Shown here: positions 61,901 to 64,000 of the stretch, one piece after another
How positions within the stretch are numbered: the first letter of the stretch is position 1
How the letters are laid out: each line of letters opens with the position of its first letter
From: Persicimonas caeni
GTDB taxonomy: Bacteria > Myxococcota_A > Bradymonadia > Bradymonadales > Bradymonadaceae
NCBI RefSeq assembly: GCF_006517175.1
Contig: NZ_CP041186.1
Coordinates: 1,887,001 to 1,951,000, forward strand
Direction: 5' to 3'
DNA: 64,000 nt
Program-made: the position numbers and the translations under genes
Notes under the pieces: generated by a model
What the model was told of the DNA's origin: nothing
Seen by the model: only the letters and a program-made list of their open reading frames with translations
Database searches by the model: none

Positions 61901-62176
61901 CCCGAAGACGTCCACGGCGCCGCCGTCGAGGGCGCAGCCTTGAGGCTTCGCCCCAAGCTGATGACCGCAGCGACCACGCTGCTGGGGTTGACGCCGCTGC
62001 TGTGGGCGACCGGCACGGGCAGCGACGTGATGAAGCCCATCGCAGTGCCCATGGTCGGCGGCATGGTGTCGAGCGTGCTGCTGGTGTTGTTCGTCATCCC
62101 GGTGATCTTCGACCTGATGAAGCGGCGGGCACTGCGCAAGAAGAAGCTCACCTATAGCGCGCTAAGCCACGGATAA
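58913..62176 (+). CDS. cusA: Cu(I)/Ag(I) efflux RND transporter, CusA-like
   Basis: This 1087-residue inner-membrane RND pump drives Cu(I)/Ag(I) out using the proton gradient. It opens IDWCVENPLMVVIATLIAVG and has twelve helices in the usual order, with GGIAIAVGVIVDASIVMVEN in helix 4. Met589, Met639 and Met688 (in LYMPVTLP, SMIETI, INMLATG) are spaced 50 and 49 residues apart, the same spacing as the Cu-binding Met573/623/672 of E. coli CusA. This supports Cu(I)/Ag(I) rather than the Zn/Co type. It follows cusB after 54 bp. No cusC/outer-membrane channel is next to it. Confidence 0.93.
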   Translation: MIRRVIDWCVENPLMVVIATLIAVGVGIWSVKNTPLDAIPDLSENQVIVYTEWPGRGPQVIEDQVTYPLSANLQGIPEVKAIRATSYFGFSLVYVIFNDDADTYWARSRVLEKLNYAQSELPEAVTPTLGPDGTGVGHVYWYTLQTSEENPQNLAELRELQDYYIRYKLQSVEGVSEVASIGGFVKEYQVDLDPTKLEAYDVSAAQVAKAVQASNRDTGGKILEQSDVEYFVRGQGYFKDIEDIEQVVVKTSANGVPVTVRDLGFVQLGTEIRRGMLDENGEGEVVGGVVVMRYGENAKEVIERVEAKIDEIAPGLPEGVTIESAYDRSELIEQSVDTLTESLIEEAIVVSLIILLFLFHVRSSLVVVLTLPVAVLIAFIFMKQMGITSNIMSLGGIAIAVGVIVDASIVMVENAYRKLAEYAEEGGAPDEETRKQIIKDACKQVGPALFFSMLIIITSFVPVFMLTGQEGKLFTPLAWTKTLTMVGASVLAITLVPVLLVVFLKGKLRPEEDNPVSRFFVSLYTPMLRSVLKHPKSTILGALLLVSVTVPLVTGVGFDFKGDHAPEQIVEPIGSEFMPPLDEGSILYMPVTLPNVSVTEAKRLLQVTDKIIAEHPEVDYVLGKIGRAETATDPAPVSMIETIVILKPEDEWRDGVTKDDIISELDQKLQIPGMSNGWTQPIINRINMLATGIRTDIGVKFFGPDLDKLGDLALEAEQILREVPGAADLYAERVTGGHYVNITPRREDIARYGLTVEDVNRVTEIAIGGMPVTDTVEGRSRFPVRVRYARDYRSSVDKLEGVLLTTPSGQQIPLGQVADVEFDDGPPMINSENGDLRSVVLLNVRGRDMGGFIKEAEEALEENLEMPPGYSYTWSGQYENQKRANERLSYLIPLAVLIIFMFLYFTFRNVGESLVVMLSVPFALVGGVWLLYLMDLNFSVAVWVGFIALFGVAVETGVVMLVYLHEALDERLSRRLRGAGLDPREADGEQVARVMGPEDVHGAAVEGAALRLRPKLMTAATTLLGLTPLLWATGTGSDVMKPIAVPMVGGMVSSVLLVLFVIPVIFDLMKRRALRKKKLTYSALSHG

Positions 62177-62196
62177 CCCCCAATCTCGCTTCCCAC

Positions 62197-62252
62197 ACAC
62201 GGTGTCTGACACCATTTCACGCCCTCCTCATAGATGGGTGTCAGACACCGTT
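62197..62252. repeat. Inverted pair of REP-like palindromes 3' of the RAYT gene
   Basis: ACACGGTGTCTGACACCAT (62197..62215) and ATGGGTGTCAGACACCGTT (62234..62252) are complementary copies of the palindrome, so the pair can form one long hairpin. It lies 20 bp after the cusA stop and may end that transcript. It also marks one side of the RAYT gene. Confidence 0.9.
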
Positions 62253-62492
62253 CCAAATAGGTTTTATGGGGGTCTGCGCGAGATTGCCGTCGCATTTCAG
62301 ACTTCAATTCAGCGCAATATCCCACCGATTCGTGACGCGCAGGACCAACGACTGCATTCCGCCGCGCACTTTTCGGCCATTCTTTGTAGCAATCTTGATC
62401 TTGGGCGCACGGATGACGCACTTCGGCACACTCGCGCTCTAAAACGCACGAGTTGGCGGGGTACGATGGCTGGCACAGCGTGTGGGGTAAGC

Positions 62493-63455
62493 TTAGTTGA
62501 GTGACTGCGGCGGCACTCGACGGATCTCGTGGCTGCCGCCCACGCAGAACTGGTGGCCCGGTGGGATGGTGCCGTCGGGGAATTCGATCTCGGTCTTGCC
62601 TTTGCGCCACTTTCGCACTGCCTTTCGGTAGCCACTGACGAGCAGGCGCCTGCTCTCACGGTACGCCTGGCGCTGCTTGCAGTCGCCGCCGTGGCATAGC
62701 GGTCGAGGCGCCTTCTTGGGGTCTTTAGGGCGTTCGTTCCACTTCACGCTGAGCACCTTCTGGGGCCCAGGACATGGTCGTTTTCGCTTTTTGGCCAACT
62801 CACCTGCGTGCTGGTGGCACGTCTCGACGATCTTCTGGTGATACGCCTCGTCATCGAGGTCTTTCCACTGCGGGAGCTTTGCCATCTCGAGCGTGTAGCG
62901 CTCAGTGGCCATCTCGATGAGCTCGGCTTCGGTCTTGCCTTCGTTCTTCTTTTTTCGCTTCTCTGCCCAGTACGTCTTGCGATTGACCACCTCGCCCACC
63001 ATCGGCTTGCCGCTCTTGTGGATATCCCACGAGCACAACCCCGGCCACAGCTTCGGGTGACTCACCAGGCCCGACTCGCTGGGGTTGCACACGATATAGC
63101 GCAACCGGTCGACCATCGCCTCGTCGTCCATCACCTTGGTCGCCGTGTAGCGGCGCTCCCAAAAGGTGCCAGTGCGGTTGCGCAAAGCGTTGATTTTCTT
63201 GGCCAGCTGGCTCTGAAAGTCGCGCATGAACAGGTGCAGCTGCAGCTTCTTCGAGCGCGCCAGCATGTGGAAGTGGTTGGACATGAAGCAAAACGCGAAG
63301 ATCTCGACGCTGTAGCGCCACGCGTACTTGGCCAACAGCCCCAGGATGATGGCGTTGACCTGCTCCTCGGGCAGAAGCGCGTACATCTGGTGCAGGGTGC
63401 GATTGCTCAACTCGTAGATGACATCCTTTTCCTGATTTCGCAGCGGGTGTCCCAT
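62493..63455 (-). CDS. REP-associated tyrosine transposase (RAYT, Y1/HUH family)
   Basis: This 320-residue DNA-nicking enzyme belongs to the IS200/IS605-like Y1 family, in the branch tied to REP elements. FAFCFMSNHFHMLARS holds H61-F62-H63, the HUH metal motif. The likely catalytic tyrosine is Y120 in RLRYIVCNPSESGLV, near the E. coli TnpA_REP Tyr115. TGTFWERRYTATKV is typical. The last 130 residues are Lys/Arg-rich, with a possible zinc site at RPLCHGGDC and TCHQHAG, and may bind the repeat DNA. The same palindrome family lies on both sides (62197 and 63616), as expected for a RAYT with its own repeats. Confidence 0.9.
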   Translation of the reverse strand: MGHPLRNQEKDVIYELSNRTLHQMYALLPEEQVNAIILGLLAKYAWRYSVEIFAFCFMSNHFHMLARSKKLQLHLFMRDFQSQLAKKINALRNRTGTFWERRYTATKVMDDEAMVDRLRYIVCNPSESGLVSHPKLWPGLCSWDIHKSGKPMVGEVVNRKTYWAEKRKKKNEGKTEAELIEMATERYTLEMAKLPQWKDLDDEAYHQKIVETCHQHAGELAKKRKRPCPGPQKVLSVKWNERPKDPKKAPRPLCHGGDCKQRQAYRESRRLLVSGYRKAVRKWRKGKTEIEFPDGTIPPGHQFCVGGSHEIRRVPPQSLN

Positions 63456-63615
63456 GGGTGCCGTGCTCCGTAAGAGATGAAGGTTCGTCTACAGCCCTCA
63501 TTACGGTTTTCGGCAAAAGGGGGCGATTCGTTGCGTGTTCGGGCGAGATTTCTTGGCGAACCAAGGGAAGCGATCGCGCACAAGATCGCGCTCAGATGCG
63601 CATGAAACCTTACCC

Positions 63616-63637
63616 ACACGGTGCCTGACACCGTGTT
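63616..63637. repeat. REP-like palindrome 5' of the RAYT gene
   Basis: ACACGGTGCC-TGACACCGTGTT has one change from the consensus. It lies about 160 bp upstream of the RAYT start and, with the pair at 62197..62252, brackets the gene. Confidence 0.9.
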
Positions 63638-64000
63638 CGGGAGGGGGGAAGATCGGGGGCAAATTTCTGTTCGTGTCGACCAGCGTTTAAGGCGGCGAGC
63701 ACCATGTTCCTCGATTTAGGCGAGCCGAACCGAGGGCAAGGCCCATTCGCTCGACACAAACATCACCCATTGTTCTATGGCCACATCGCCAGACCGCCCC
63801 CTGGTTATTTCATGTCGCGTACACACTCGGAGTACGAAAAAACCGCCGTGAAATTGCTTTGCGCCTAGTCACGGCATAATCTGGGAGGTGTAGAGAGTAC
63901 GCTTGCGCGTCATGACGACGCGGCTCTTTTGCAATCTTCGATTTTGGCTGAGGCATATCCATGGTTGCTCAATCATCGTTGCGTCAATTCCTCGTCCTGC
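63638..64000. other. Window end, no confident gene
   Basis: This AT-richer stretch contains no frame long enough to call. In the last 110 bases one plus-strand frame (…ARHDDAALLQSSILAEAYPWLL) has protein-like composition and runs off the window; it could be the start of another gene, but no clear start codon or ribosome site precedes it. Confidence 0.35.

Noticed and set aside
58913-62176. CzcA-type Zn/Co/Cd pump
   Set aside because: The Met triad with CusA spacing and the Cu-type adaptor domains favour Cu(I)/Ag(I).
62202-62504. 100-codon plus-strand frame after cusA
   Set aside because: It starts inside a REP-like palindrome, has no ribosome site and overlaps the end of the RAYT gene.

Overview
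The window looks like chromosome of a GC-rich Myxococcota/Bradymonadota-type bacterium (moderate confidence). The reasons are many secreted lipoproteins with Asp-rich or 'PDAG' linkers, a MYXO-CTERM-like tail, RCC1 and arylsulfotransferase-like surface proteins, and strong GC bias at third codon positions. No rRNA or tRNA gene was recognised. Gene calls rest on reading motifs and family resemblance; no database search was possible.

Layout. 0.3-2.2 kb holds an AT-richer accessory patch: a possible nuclease-fold protein, a 58-aa antitoxin-like protein and an unknown. At 2.2-2.8 kb sugE is split by a MITE-like element. 3.4-13.3 kb is mostly metabolic: two GMC oxidoreductases (one paired with a Tat-exported partner), a DUF2330 surface protein, a K+ channel with a TrkA-type domain, and DAHP synthase. 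13.4-17.3 kb has an AhpD-like protein, a membrane sulfatase-fold protein and YceI. 17.5-23 kb carries a DNA phosphorothioation set: dndC-dndD-dndE divergent from dndA, with no dndB and no dndFGH-type restriction genes. 23.3-27.0 kb carries a compact, apparently undescribed cassette: a TPR protein, an ABC ATPase fused to a dual-specificity-type phosphatase, and a Roadblock-like protein. 27.2-30.1 kb has a lipoprotein hydrolase, OxyR and a 1-Cys peroxiredoxin. 30-36.5 kb has a lipoprotein, an SLC12-type transporter, a crotonase and a pirin. A group II intron fills 36.54-38.48 kb. 38.5-55 kb is a mixture of membrane proteins, lipoproteins, a second crotonase, an aldo/keto reductase, a DprE1-like oxidase and a PRPP/phosphoribosyltransferase pair. 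55.3-62.2 kb ends in a Cu(I)/Ag(I) efflux module (Cys/His-rich exported protein, CusB-like, CusA-like). 62.5-63.5 kb carries a REP-associated tyrosine transposase (RAYT).

The unifying feature is repetitive intergenic DNA. One family is a palindrome built on GGTGTC-T-GACACC; it flanks the RAYT gene and recurs at many other intergenic spots, in places acting as a terminator or supplying a stop codon. A second family is a small hairpin repeat (GGGCA-AGA-TGCCC core), present as single units and as arrays with 28-, 31- and 33-bp periods. The group II intron sits exactly inside one unit of this second family, and removing it restores the repeat consensus. There are also MITE-like elements, a 41-bp tandem array and long inverted repeats.

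The best candidates for something new are the TPR/ABC-phosphatase/Roadblock cassette beside the dnd genes, and the RAYT/REP plus hairpin-repeat/intron system.
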